Shown in pieces: positions 9,582 to 21,352 of a DNA stretch of 64,000 bases. The notes beneath the pieces were generated by a model, which saw only the letters and a list, made by a program, of their open reading frames with translations, made no database searches and was not told where the DNA came from. The position numbers and the translations under genes are program-made. Numbering within the stretch: the first letter of the stretch is position 1; each line of letters begins with the position of its first letter. Origin of the DNA: Carex sylvatica (taxonomy: Eukaryota; Streptophyta; Magnoliopsida; Poales; Cyperaceae); contig CAXKVR010000610.1 of NCBI GenBank assembly GCA_964058845.1, forward strand, positions 1-64,000, in the 5' to 3' direction.

Positions 9582-12500
9582 TTAAAAATGCCGAAATCTC
9601 TTGCCTCCACGGTTATTGTCGCTACCTCTCCTGACCCCACCTGATCCTCGGGACCCACCTCTGTTATTGCCTCTGTTGTGGGTTGAGCCCATTGCGGGCT
9701 GCTGCCTGCACCGACAAACCATTTATTGATACCTTCTGATCTGAACAGGAATATTATTATGCTATTCTTATGTTTCTGCTGAATAGTCGATCAGCTTAGA
9801 CTACCACTGAAGTTATTGAGCATTTTCTCTGTTTCTTATCGTTTTTTATTGACATATCGACAGTTTTGGGATAATTTTCAAGTCATACTTAAAAGTGAGA
9901 TTCAATTGCCCATTTCATGCTAGATTGGGATCTAATTTGTTGCTTTATTTATGAAAATCTGGGCTAATTTTAGAAAGCATTGCAGACAAATCCTACCACA
10001 GGCACCATTGCATATGAAGAAAAGTAATTAGATTTTAATGTTTTTTTTTTTTTTTTTTTAAAAGAGAAAAAGGTAACTCACATGACATAGCCAAGACGGC
10101 CATCAGGTAATACCATAGGCACCATTGCCATACCAGGAGGAGCCATCATTTGCTGTATTATATCAAACAAATCCAATATATTTAAGAACAACGTGTTCCT
10201 AATATTTTACCTTATCTACAAATATACCCAACAATTAACTGTCTTTGCCTATGGAATAATAAGAATGATGCAAGTTGTAGTCCACCTATAGAATTAAAAA
10301 GATGGGCAATAACAACAAACAATGGGAATAGTTTATCTTGACAACAAATTGAGTGATTTGAATAGTTGATAGTTTAGTTCTATCAACTTTTGATCAGTGA
10401 CCAAACAATTCTCAAATAACACACACAAATTTGATACAAGGTATATCTGAATGATAAAAAAAAAATCTGTCATTTTAGCTTTTAAATTTCCAAACTTGAA
10501 ATTTGGATGTTGGTTATCAAAATAATTTTGTTGTCAATATTATCCCCTATGATTTCCCAAAAACATGAGAGAAGAGTACCGGCGGCAAATAAGCAGGAGG
10601 TACAGAACCATACGCCATGCCATAGCCAGACCGGGATGAATAATTGGGCATCGCAATGGGTGGGCCCCGGTGTGTAGTGTGACCGACTTCAGGCTTCTTA
10701 TCTGTCTGTGGCTTTGCCAAGGAACATTCCAGCACTTCTCCTGTTTTGGATAAAGTTGGAGATAACAAATATCAGCAGAAGAGGTTATGAAACTTAATAA
10801 ATATATAAACATGTTGAAAATCGAGGAAAAAGAATTATTCCAAAACAGTCTTCGGTTATTTACTAATTAGCACGGAAAAAAAATATGTCTGTAAATCCAA
10901 GATTTACCAAATTGAAAATGCTAAACTCTATTGGAGAAACGGCAAAAATATGAAGGACCATGCATTCAAATCACGGTGTTCTTTTATAGAACAGCCCAGA
11001 TTACATAACTCATAATAAGATGCATCTTCCTGTATTTATCAAAGGGGCATGGGCTGTTCTTTACAACATTTAAGGACATCATTTGGAAACATTATCTTCG
11101 GCAGTTTGCAATTCTCCAGTATAGCGTGCATCAGTTAATCTGGTAATTGAATTTTGAGAACAACATTTCATGAACATGCACTGGTACAGGACCTGAAAGC
11201 AATTAAGTATCAATATTCTAGAACCAAGAAAACAAGGAGGGACAGTAATATGGCACATTCCGTGTAAAACATGAGAATGTCACATGCAACAAACCTTTAT
11301 GCTTTTTAAAAAGATTTGCCGTATAAAATATGTTATTCCTATGTTTTTTGTACAGTTGTGAATGATATAATCCTTGAACATAACTAGCATTATAATAAAT
11401 TAGACAATACCATCAAGTTCATAGCGCTCAGTGTTTTGGAGAGCTTTCATGGCACTGGCACGCTCCCTAAAGTGAACAAAGGCATATCTCTTCTCATGCC
11501 CTGCTTTGGGCGGAGGAAGCACCACCTTTTCTATCTCCCCATGCCTCTCAAATAGTTCCCTTATCTGCTTATCTGTCACATCTTTCGGTAAATTTTTCAC
11601 ATACACCGCCTTCACCTGATATAACAGAACTCAAACGGCAAGGGTTTTAGTTTCTATATATCAGAGGCATTGAAAAAGTAAGATGTGCATGAAGAAGAAA
11701 TACTTCAGAGAAGACCACTATTGCATGCTTCAACCCATGTAGTAAATCCTCCAAATCCAATTTCAATGAATATAATCACAAAGGGACACTAAGAAAAACA
11801 CCAACCCACCTGAGATTTAGTGCCAGGTTCGGTGGAGCCCCTGGGGTCCGCCCAGCTGATGGTTGGTGAATTTGTATCGAGCTTGAAATCAGGTTTTGAC
11901 AGTTTCTTTAGTGCATAATCAGCACATGCATGATTGTAATACTCCACAAATCCAAATCCCCTGCTACGTCCCGTTGCTGAATCCTGTTAAATGCAAATAA
12001 GTAGAAATACATCAAATCACAAAAAATATAAAACTGTAATTGAAGGCATTTCAAATGCAAACTTCCCCTCCAAGTTTCAGACGCAAATTAGAAGAGGCAA
12101 TTTGGAGTTATTTTGGAAAAATGTAGGAGACATAAGGATAGAACTGATAGCTTTATGTGTTCTAAGGATAAAGGTAATGTTTCCTTCATTGGGGCATTGG
12201 AATAGAATTGTACCTTCATTAAGTCAACACGAAGTACACCAGGACCCACTTGGGTGACGGCATTCTTCAAGTCAGACTCCTCCCATTTTCTTGGTATATT
12301 CCCTATGAAAATTCTATTTTTTGATTGGGACACTGAACACCTCACCTTTTTTCCCTGTTAAAAGAAATTGAAAAAAGTATGCATAAATTTCTCCTCAAAC
12401 TCTGTTTTAAAAAGAATATGCTTTGAGGACACACTTTGCATGGTCAAACGATATACTTATGTTTTTTTAGTTGTCAGTTAAATCATAAATGTACTTATTG

Positions 12501-13597
12501 ACAAAGCTATAGAATTCAATTGCAGCTTATCACAATTAATATAAAGAATGAATCAACAAGGAATTTACCGAGGAAAAGATGTTGGAAAAATGTTGTCGGT
12601 AATAAACATACTTGAAAAAAGGGCATATATGCATACCTTAAATTCAGAATTATGCAACTCTTTAATAGCCTTAGATGCTATGTCCATTGTTCTAAAGGAG
12701 ACAAATGCATATCCTTTATTCTCTGTTGAGTTGTTCTCTCTCACCATCCTGACCTGAAACAGTAGGTTCTCAAAATCAGCCTCCACACCATAAATAGTAA
12801 TGAGCACATACAAAAAATAAATTCCACCAAAAGTACTGCCACAAGCTTGGTTTCCGTAAAATTAATTCACAGAAACCACTAAAAAGGAATAAAGAGTTCA
12901 AATAAAAACCAGGACCGATCTAGTACATTCTCAGCATCCTTTACAATAGAATTTGGCCAAAGCTAACAAATATCCACCATTATTATCATCACCAGAATAA
13001 TGCAGTTTTATAACTAATAATATCTAAAATTCTAAAACAACCAAAGTAAAGGAATAAAAAAACAAATTGGGAACTAACCTCTACAACTTCTCCAGAAGCT
13101 TCACAAAACCCCTTGAGTTCTTCTTCCATTGCATTAGTAGGTATCCCACCAATATAAATCTCTGATCCCTGAGGAGGTTTCGATAGAAGCTCAGCTTGAA
13201 TTTTCTCCTCATTGTCATTCTCCCCCTTAGCTTCTTTCTCCTCATTTGTGTCTTTCCCCTCCTTCGTTTCTTTCTCCTCTTCCTGTTCTTCCTCTATCTC
13301 CTCCTCGTCCTCCTCCACTTCCTCCTCTTCTTCTTCTTCTTCTTCTTCCACCTCTTCATATTCTACCTCTTCTTCTACCTCTTCATACTCTACCTCTTCT
13401 TCCTCCTCCACCTCCTCCTCCTCCATCTCATTATTTTCAGAAGTGTTTAAATCAACTTTTGGTTCTTCTTCTATTGGTTCGGGTTCGGGTTCATGTTTTA
13501 CCTGAACAACTGGCTCAGGCTCGAGTTCAGTCTTAACCTGTTCAGCAGATTCTGGTTTAGACACTGCTGTCTTCCTTCCTCTCTTGCGCGGTGGCAT
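9582..13597 (-). CDS. LIF2: LIF2/hnRNP Q-like RNA-binding protein with three RRMs
   Basis: Eight coding exons join in frame: 13597-13079, 12753-12637, 12354-12214, 11983-11810, 11615-11411, 10740-10580, 10152-10082, 9705-9582. They give 1512 bp and 503 residues. The start MPPRKRGRK is basic, and a very acidic Glu tract covers about residues 55-125. RRM1 spans about 146-222 (IYIGGIP, KGYAFVSF), RRM2 about 225-310 (RIFIGNIP, RGFGFVEY) and RRM3 about 319-395 (AVYVKNLP, KRYAFVHF). A Gly/Pro/Met-rich tail with LPDGRLGYV and a C-terminal Arg/Gly segment follow. This is the plan of Arabidopsis LIF2, an hnRNP Q homologue that binds the Polycomb protein LHP1 and RNA. A 5' UTR intron is likely: donor near 14091, acceptor about 15 bases before the ATG. 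Nuclear location is inferred from the family. All splice sites are GT-AG. I am confident of the family, less of strict orthology. Confidence 0.93.
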
Positions 13598-14214
13598 CTT
13601 TTAAATTGTACCTAAGGCAACTGAATGCACAGGAGCCAAGAGGGGTTTGAAAAGGGGGACAAATTCAAAAAAAGGAGGGAAATACTCGTAAATTGGTCCA
13701 AAGGAGAACAGCAATGTAAGAATTTTGTTAACAACAAGCCAAGCCATTAGCAAAGAGGGGTTTTTTCAGATCTGAAAGGCAGAGGAAAGATGGTACCAAA
13801 ATTCCCCACGATGAAAAGGCCAATTTGCAAAAATATTGAAATGAACCACGACAAATTAAACAAAGGACCGGCTACGAATATTGGTTTACAATTTCATATC
13901 ACCGATTTCTGAATCGGGAGAAGAGAAGGAACAAACAGAGAAGAAACAAATCTATGGTGAGAATTAATTGATTATAGTTATTTTCTCTCAATTTAACAAA
14001 ATTAAAATTGCGACACAGATGATGCAACCTTATACATTTGCAACGGATTTTGAGGTTTCAAAAACAAACAGGGATTGAAGGAGAAACAAACCTGAGAGAA
14101 GATAAGAATCGCGATTAGGGTTTTAGGAGCAACAGAGAGATATTGGATTGGTCGCCACAAAAATATCGAGCTAAAAAGAGGTACCCTAGATTCTAGAAAT
14201 GGCGAGGATTTTGT

Positions 14215-14345
14215 TTTAGTCTGGGTCCTCTGAAGTAACTTAAATTTTAACTTTAGATTCTTACCGTTCGATCAGATTTTTTGGGCAATCCGGTCCGAGA
14301 TGGAATGTATTGATCTCTTTAATAATCGTGCCAAAGCAAATAGGA
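14215..14345. repeat. Relative of the MITE at 44168-44322
   Basis: The segment CCTCTGAAGTAAC, then CTTTAGAT, CGATCAGA, GGGCAATCCG and TCTTTAATA, follows the same order as in the element at 44168. It lies just upstream of the LIF2-like gene's probable first exon, so it may be part of that promoter. Confidence 0.5.
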
Positions 14346-14684
14346 CGATCCAGATCTAAACTCAAAATTTGAGTTATAAGATATGATTTAATTATTCAAG
14401 TCCCCGGCTCTATACTTTCTGTTTCCATCTCTCTGTGGTAGAGTATACAACTTCCGTGGTACGTATCAGCAAATCATTCTAAACATGTTGCACGGACTAT
14501 TATGGAACAACAGACACATAGAAATGAAATCCCTCTGGAAATAAACCAATCTAGTCGGGCTGGGTCGGGTTGGAAACTCGGACTCGGATCAAAACAAAAA
14601 AAGACGAGACCAGGCGCGGAAATTAGGTCTTGAACTCTTGATACATAGCCGCAGTAAAAGTTTAAAACAATAAAAAAAAAAAAA
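14346..14684. other. Intergenic DNA ending in a poly-A run
   Basis: No gene seen. The poly-A run at 14672-14684 abuts the left end of the putative Pack-MULE, and a matching run abuts its right end. Confidence 0.45.
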
Positions 14685-14935
14685 TTGTCTACAGTGCAAC
14701 AAAATTAATTCGGCTACAGTGCAGTAATTAGTTTTAAGTAAAATCTGACCTTTAATCTCTGTCTTCAATTTTAAGTTATTTAGGGTAAAATTATCATTTT
14801 CACTTTTTTTTTTACTCCGTTATCTCTTTCTCCGATCTTTCTCTCATCCTAAAAGTTTTGTTAATGATCTCTTCCTCTCATCCCTGAAAATCGCGGCTGA
14901 TCCTTTTGAACGGAGAAGAGAGTAGAGAAATTGCG

Positions 14936-15028
14936 GTGCCATGCTTCTGGGTTGAAGAATTCCATTTATGGTTCATATTCATCTCATTTCAAACCCATAG
15001 CATGGTGACTTCTGTGCTACACCTTTTG
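14936..15028 (+). repeat. Copy A of a ~92-bp direct repeat (copy B at 16419-16510)
   Basis: Both copies share GTGCCATGCTTCTGGGTTGA, then CATTTATGGTTCATA, CAAACCCAT and CTTCTGTGCTACACCTT, in the same order with point differences. The 1.4 kb between them contains the LINE remnant, so the pair may mark an insertion or an internal duplication. I recognise no function. Confidence 0.8.
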
Positions 15029-15287
15029 CATCTAACTATTTTAGCTTTAATTCTCATTTTTCTTTATTAAAAATGCTATGTTTAAATTATAGTGATTGTT
15101 AGTTGGAGGCCTAAAATTAGAAATTTGTGTCATTTCAAGCGATTGGCTTTTGTCTGGTCAGATTAACAAGTTTAGGAAATGTCTAAGGCCTAAATTAATT
15201 AAATATTTTGTTGTTTGGAAGGGAACTTTATCAAGTCAATTCACGGCACATTCACGGCACAGTCAGCTTATCGGAAGTTAAAGGAAG

Positions 15288-15745
15288 GCCCTTGAATTAA
15301 TACAACAATTTGCAAGGTTTGGAAAAATAAACGCTCCCCCAAGAATGAAGGTCTTCGCTTGGCTGGCAATTCACAATAGTGTCCTGACACACAACAATTT
15401 ACAAAAAAGAGGATGGTCCATAGTGAGTAGATGTGTATTATGTATGTCGGCCATGGAGACGGGGCAACACTTATTCCAACACTTATTTTTTTATAGATTG
15501 CTGAAAAGCAACAAACCTGGAACGCAATGGCCAACCACCCCAACAATTCAATTAGATAAAAAGGAGAACACGGGCAGCATGAGCCGAGATCAGAAAATAG
15601 CATTGTTAATTATGTAATTCACAATATGGAGAGAACGATGTGCACGTTGCTTCACAAAATCTGCTAAAACTGCCGAAAATCTCTTGCAAGAAATTAAGTG
15701 GCAACTGCAATTCTACAAGAAAACGGAGCAACATCTGAACCGGGA
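15288..15745 (+). pseudogene. LINE remnant: zinc-binding domain of reverse transcriptase (zf-RVT)
   Basis: The frame contains KVFAWLAIHNSVLTHNNLQ, then KRGWSIVSRCVLCMSAMETG and QHLFQH. This is the zf-RVT pattern (KvkaFaWLa...NLqkRG...CvlC...Et..HLf) found C-terminal to plant LINE reverse transcriptases. Frame shifts break it. A later frame still reads IWRERCARCF and then AENLLQEIKWQL, typical of the segment following this domain. Upstream pieces at 15096-15280 (KYFVVWKGTLSSQF) may belong too. No reverse transcriptase or endonuclease domain is present, so this is a fragment. Confidence 0.75.
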
Positions 15746-15770
15746 GTAATTTGCGAACCCGATAAGCATT

Positions 15771-15908
15771 GTCAGACAAGAAAATAACTTTACTGGTAAA
15801 AAAATAATTGGAGTCCGATCGGTATTTACACATAAAAAGGGAGGTCAGACAAGAAAATAACTTCACTGGTAAAAAAAATGGGTCCAATTGGTATTTACAC
15901 AGGAAAGG
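15771..15908. repeat. Tandem duplication, 73-bp period
   Basis: Two direct copies begin GTCAGACAAGAAAATAACTT at 15771 and 15844 and run through ACTGGTAAAAAAA and TTGGTATTTACACA with few differences. They lie directly after the LINE remnant. Confidence 0.85.
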
Positions 15909-16418
15909 ATAGTCTGGTACCGTACTGGTACAAACAAGAGATGAGACAGGAAGTAGTGGCTATTTGGCAGTAAAACCGTACTGGTACAAACATATAGGTA
16001 AATTATTTACTTTATGTTACCTTATAAAGTTATTTTTTATGTTTTATTTGTTAATTTGCCAGATCTGATTCTTTTAAAAGATCAAGTTACTTTGTTACTT
16101 TGGTCTTCTTAAGATGACATGGTCTTGAGTTTGGTTTCAATCCAGAGAGTGTCTTTATATGGTTTCTCGTGGGTCAGAGCCTTGGGTTAATGGTGTCATC
16201 ATTTTTCATCACAATTTCTTAGATTTGAGTTCTCTTAGAGCTTGGATATTGTCTTTGCATAGTGTTCAGGTATTTAGGGGTCACACAACTCCAATTAGGA
16301 ACTATGTTCATATTATTTCAAGTCTATAATACATCTGTTCTGGTGCTACAGTGTGTTTAGTCTATTGTTTTGGCTCTAATTAATTTTTGTTTATCCAAGT
16401 ATTTTTATTTAGGTCATG

Positions 16419-16510
16419 GTGCCATGCTTCTGGGTTGAAAAATTGCATTTATGGTTCATAGTTAAACTTTTTTCAAACCCATCGCATAGTAGCTTCTGTG
16501 CTACACCTTA
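16419..16510 (+). repeat. Copy B of the ~92-bp direct repeat
   Basis: Same order of blocks as copy A at 14936-15028, diverged by several substitutions and a few extra T residues. Confidence 0.8.
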
Positions 16511-17160
16511 TGTTTTAAGATTCTTCTTTTTGTATTTGTTGAAAAGAACAAATATAATTGTACAGCCAACATTTTAAGATTCTTCAATTGTATATTCAAG
16601 ATTTTATCAATTGCATCTCCTGGGTTTAATATTATCATCAATCAAAGTACAAATGTTTGTTTTAGTAGGTGTTCTAATTGTTTTCATTTATCATATTATT
16701 TAAATACAATTTCGGAGCTTTTGAGTTGTATTAGAGAAATTACTAAGGTAGCAAGATCATGTCTTTTGATTAAAACTCATTTTCTTGGTAGGATTGATAG
16801 TGGAGGTGTGCCTTTTATCTGGGGTAGTGTGAAATGTGTACCACACTCGGTACCATACCCTTTTCTTCGCAGACCCAACTACATGCTAGATGGTTAGAAG
16901 AGGAGTATTTGCAATAGGTGCAGCTTTTATTTTTTTTTACAGCAATTCTCACTGAACTTCACTACATAACTTTCTCAAAGGCACAAAATGCTATGTCTTC
17001 ATCTTATGGAAAGGACAACAACAGAAATAGACAATGGTATAGATAATTGAACTTTGCGCGCCAGCTCTTGGCTTCAGTTGAATGTATTACTTGTCTTGTA
17101 ACTTTCTAACTATTGACTAAAATTAACTTTTATGACTGTAGTTTTCACACCTCTTAAACA

Positions 17161-17229
17161 GGTGTGCACGATATGGGTCTGATACATACTGACTTGAAGC
17201 CCAAAAACATTCTTCTTGCATTGTCCTAG
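17161..17229 (+). pseudogene. Single-exon fragment of a LAMMER/CLK kinase (AFC-type)
   Basis: After an acceptor-like TTAAACAG the sequence encodes VHDMGLIHTDLKPKNILLA and then stops. The HTDLKPKNILL block is the catalytic loop (HxDxxxxN), with the HTDLKPENIL signature of plant AFC dual-specificity kinases. I see no neighbouring kinase exons, so this is a captured or decayed exon. The Glu of the usual KPEN is Lys here. Confidence 0.7.
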
Positions 17230-18118
17230 TCTAAGCTGGAGTTGTGATAGCAGCTTCCATAACAGTATTTGCATATTGGTGTGGGGTAAGGTGCTGCCTG
17301 TGGGGAAGAGTATTCTGCAATACGATGTTGCTTGTATTGTTATTTAAATTTTAATTCGCTATTTGAAGGGTGTGATTGTATAATGGAGAGGAGAGACACT
17401 TCCAGAATTGGGTTTCTAGTTTTATAGAATAAAATATAGTTGAATTGAATAAACACTTGTAAATTATCAAATGCAACCATGCTTGTATAGTAATGATATC
17501 TGTTATATTATGTGTCACATGTTGATTGTTCGCTTCATCTTTTAAATAAATCTTTTATATAGTAATAACATTGCATGTATCATTTTTTTTTACTCAGTTC
17601 TTACCATTCGGAGAAATTTATATAGCATTAATTTTGTTTGGTCTCTTTCCAAATGTTCATTTGTAAAAAAACGACATAAGCATGACTATATTCTTTTTTC
17701 TTAAGTTGATTGATTTTTTATTTTTTTTCTAAAAAGAAAGAAATTCTTGAGATACTGTTACTAAGAGAATCTCCATTTGTGCAATTAATTAGTCTTGAGA
17801 TATTGTTACTAAGCTTCCATGTCGGGACTAAAAATGAAACTAACTTCAATTGTAATTTCACAAGCATTCCATCGGGCTTCATATTAGATCACACACAACT
17901 AGTCTCAATGAGAAAAAGAAATAAAACATCAAACAACAAACTGCTAAACTACCAAACTCATACCAGTCATCACAGTTGCGTACCAATAGGGTCATAACAC
18001 CGTACCAGTCATCACTCCTCTCTATTGTTACATCATTTTTCACTATTTTTGCAATGTCATAACCCTTCTACTTTTCATAAGAACCAGTCAGCCATTGCCT
18101 TATGATCACTACTTAAAA

Positions 18119-18493
18119 TTATTGTTCTAAATGAGAGCATGTGAGAAAAGAGTTATGCAAAGATACAAGGTCTATAATGCAAAAGCAGTATTCAGATAAC
18201 AGTTGACATCTCCCTTTTGAGTTGATGATTTGATCCATGGTCACCAGGTCTGATAGATGGGGTAAACAGTATGCTCCCATGTCAAACAAACCAAGGCCAA
18301 GCTTGTTCACAGCTTGTACTATAGCGCGAGCTCGACGAACTGGGTCCAAGCTATTGAAGACTCCTAATCCAACAAAGACACCATCACAACCTAACTGTAT
18401 CATGAGAGCAGCATCAGCTGGGGTAGCAATGCCGGCAGCTGCATATTTGAGAATAGGAAGGTGGCCTAGCTGCTTTGTCTGCATCACCATCTC
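18119..18493 (-). pseudogene. Fragment of PDX1 (pyridoxal phosphate synthase subunit)
   Basis: From about 18493 down to 18308 the frame reads [30 protein letters not shown], then [13 protein letters not shown]. This matches the C-terminal part of PDX1, including the GCDGVFVG phosphate-binding loop, from the enzyme that makes pyridoxal 5'-phosphate from pentose and triose phosphates with PDX2. Several normally constant residues differ (AAAGI for AAGGV, VGLG for VGSG). After IVQAV the expected C-terminus is replaced by unrelated sequence ([14 protein letters not shown]). The N-terminal two thirds, including the catalytic lysines, are absent from the window. Confidence 0.75.
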
Positions 18494-19479
18494 AAATGTT
18501 AGGTGAAAATTCACCATAAAATAATAATATTAGATAGTTTATTGAATGTGGTTGATTCTATAATTATTTTTCACCATAAATATTATAACTTTGTTTTTTC
18601 ACCATTGTCTTTCTTTACTTCAAATCGCTTTTATTTGAAAATGAGAGGTAATGGTACCTCATGTTTTGTTACTTGTATGTTTAAATAGTGGTACTTCATT
18701 ATCTCCGCCTAATTTAGACAAAAACTTGATATTAGTGGCTCTCAGCCAGAATATCAACTAGAGAAACATAAATCAAGTCCAAAAAAAAAATGAGAAAGGA
18801 GTGGTATTGAACAGTGTACCTGTCTTTCACAGACTCTAAGGTTACAGGAATATGAAATCATTAAAGCGAGATTGTCAACAGAAGGGTCATTAAAGTAGTC
18901 TTCAAATACAAGCTACTCTAATGTGTTGCCTTCCATGACTCTCCATCTACCTATCCCCCATTTATCTCTCTATCTGATATCTTCTTTTGCATGTATTTTA
19001 TAATTAAAATCAGGCTTAATTATGATTAAAAAGGAAAATAGAATGTACATGTTCCCACACAAGCTTAATCATCCAATAATTATGAAAAAAATAATAAAAA
19101 ATATAGCAAACTGCATACACAAAAAAAAAAAAAAAAATTGACCTGCTGATAAACAACTAAACATAGCCCTCTAAAGCAAATCAAATCAGATTTTATCACA
19201 ATTGGATCGAATCAGATTTTAATTAGCAAACATATTCGCTCCAAATATGCAAAAGTTACAAAAGCGTACAAGTAAAAAATCTAACAAAAAGAAAAAGATA
19301 AAATGCAACATTAAAACCTAACCAAGGCATGGTTACCATGTTTATCATGAAAGGAGAAATGCAACCTTAAATCACCAAAAAACTAAAATTTTCATGTATA
19401 CTCCAGATTTCACCAGAATTACCACAAAATTGTAATTACACTAAAATTTTAGTCATTTTCTTGAACATTTACTTATGCC

Positions 19480-20524
19480 CTACCTGCTCAAGTCTAGCTA
19501 ATGATTTTTCTGGCAAATACTGTACTTAATGGTGCTATGACATTATGCACCAGTTCAAGAGGTGTGTCCAGCGTGTCGGTTGAAGAGGACAGGAGAATAC
19601 AAACCAAAATTGCCTGTATGAATAAGATAGTAATTCTAAGTATATGACACAAGTCTTATCATATAATGCAGATCATAAGAGAAATTAAGAAAAGAAAAGC
19701 AAAAGGTTACCACTATAATCATCGAGCAGTAGCATATCAAATCCATGTAACTTTTGCGATTTCACCCCCAGAAGAATGTCTCTTGCATACTCATGCTTTT
19801 TACTCCAGCATCTATTAAGCAAGACATTTAATACCAAGATATAATGGTGAAAACCACCCAGATAAATGGAACAGATAGAAATTAGAATTTTTTAAACACA
19901 AATTTGACAATTATGTCCTTGAGTTTTGTACAAATATTAGTACGACTATTTTTTCTTTTCCCAAAGTACAAAATGCACATAAGCGAGTTAGATAATAGCA
20001 ATCCACTGGTTAAATTTTTTTCGTGAACTTACATTACCCAAAATGACAGTGCAAGTTTATATACCTGAACTCACAATTGGCGGCATAAAAACTCCCAATT
20101 CCGAGCTCCTAGGGCTTCTAATAGGAGGCCAAAGACCCTATCTCTCCTCCTTATTAAGGAGCTTAACGTCTAGATCCTGCAAGGGTCCTGATTTACTATT
20201 TTTTTTCGAAAAGATGCTCAGCCATTGAATTCTCAGATCGCATAGAGACGAATTTTCCAAATTATGCGCTTCAACACTTAAGCATGCACTGGTCGCGTCG
20301 CATATGATCCCAGCGCCCGTAGACCGTGCACCGCACCCGTGGAGATATCCCTTAACAATTAAATAAGAGAGAAAAGTGAAGGGACACTTAGATATATTAC
20401 CTTTGCTCTTTGAACAGTATACTAACTTCTTGTACGAACTTCCACCATAATAAGGTACCGGCCACCAAAAGGAATACCAAGAATGCTGATACAATACCTG
20501 CTATTATAGAAACACAATGGGCTG
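19480..20524 (-). pseudogene. Exon series of an unrecognised, probably membrane-anchored protein
   Basis: Three minus-strand segments have plausible splice sites and join in frame. About 20524-20403 encodes a hydrophobic helix (CVSIIAGIVSAFLVFLLVAG, then TLLWWKFVQEV). 19803-19697 encodes CWSKKHEYARDILLGVKS and then GFDMLLLDDYSG. The third segment, from about 19616, continues NFGLYSPVLFNRHAGHTS to an in-frame stop; a different frame there is open longer. I do not recognise the family. A leader may lie at 20940-21170, upstream on this strand, where there is a duplicated GA-rich 5'UTR-like segment. It could be a captured gene fragment transcribed as a chimera with the PDX1 piece. The call rests on open frames and splice signals only. 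Confidence 0.35.
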
Positions 20525-20957
20525 AACCTGAACCAAGAATCTGCAAGTACAGACGAGTCAAATGGAACTCATGACCATTTGGGTTAAAGATTTCTGAAAT
20601 CAAGGTATAACTGGCAATGGATGAAAAATATCACATTTAACTCTCAAGAAGATGCAATTTTATGGAAATGGGGTCAAACTGGCAATTACAGTTCAAAATC
20701 AATTTATCGAGTTTTAAGTTGATTTGGAATGCAAAAGTACCACCTATAGTGAGACTGCTTGAGTATTTTCTCCTAAACGAGAAGATTCTGACAAGGTTGG
20801 TTTTGTAATGAATGCACATCAACAGGTCTTTTCCTAAATAAACAAGGTTTTACCATATCAGCAGTATTCAGTACTGGCATGACTTAGTTAGTTTAAACTT
20901 TTATTTGTTTATCATGATTCAGTATTCAGATCCTTCTCCTAGGGTTTTAGAGAGAGA

Positions 20958-21049
20958 GAGCACAGTGCTCGCTAGAGAGAGAGAGAGCGAAGAAAATCAA
21001 CGACCGCTTGAGCACAGTGCTCGGTAGAGAGAGAGAGAGCGAAGAAAAT
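20958..21049. repeat. Tandem duplication with palindromic GAGCACAGTGCTC, 52-bp period
   Basis: Two copies of GAGCACAGTGCTCG followed by TAGAGAGAGAGAG and CGAAGAAAAT lie at 20958-20998 and 21010-21049. GAGCACAGTGCTC is a perfect inverted repeat around a central A. The block sits in the probable 5' leader of the minus-strand transcript within the Pack-MULE. Confidence 0.8.
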
Positions 21050-21352
21050 GGCGGAGAGGGGCGGCTCTTGCTCGGCTGCCCATACAAACGGGAGGAGAGG
21101 GTGGGCACGTGCGTTTATGAACGGCGAAGAGGGAGAGGCGGAGACGATATCAAGATATATCTGAGAGTGTGAAATAAATACGCGGTTCATTATAAAGTGA
21201 CCAATTTGGCCTTCTGACTAGTTAAATGTAACGGAGAGATACTGTTAAATTTCTAATATTCACAATTGTTGGATTAAAAAATGAAGGGTTATTATTTTGC
21301 TGTACTACAGTCAAAATTTATATACTGCACTATAGACAGCCCAAAAAAAAAA

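Larger units (their letters stand above)
14685..21342. mobile_element. Putative Pack-MULE carrying several host gene fragments (6.7 kb)
   Basis: The ends are inverted. The left starts TTGTCTACAGTGCA and then has CGGCTACAGTGCAGTAA. The reverse complement of the right end has CTGTCTATAGTGCA and then GACTGTAGTACAGCAAAA. Similarity fades after about 45 bp, with weaker CTCCGTTA/CTCTCC blocks further in. Both sides abut A-runs (14672-14684 and 21343-21352), which could be an A-only target duplication but cannot be proved. Inside are pieces of a LINE, a LAMMER-type kinase, a PDX1 gene and an unknown transcript, each truncated. That is the pattern of Pack-MULE gene capture. The boundaries are inference; the fragments are seen directly. 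Confidence 0.55.

Noticed and set aside
13196..13536. Plus-strand open frames rich in Ser, Leu or Pro
   Set aside because: They are antisense shadows of the Glu-rich exon of the LIF2-like gene.
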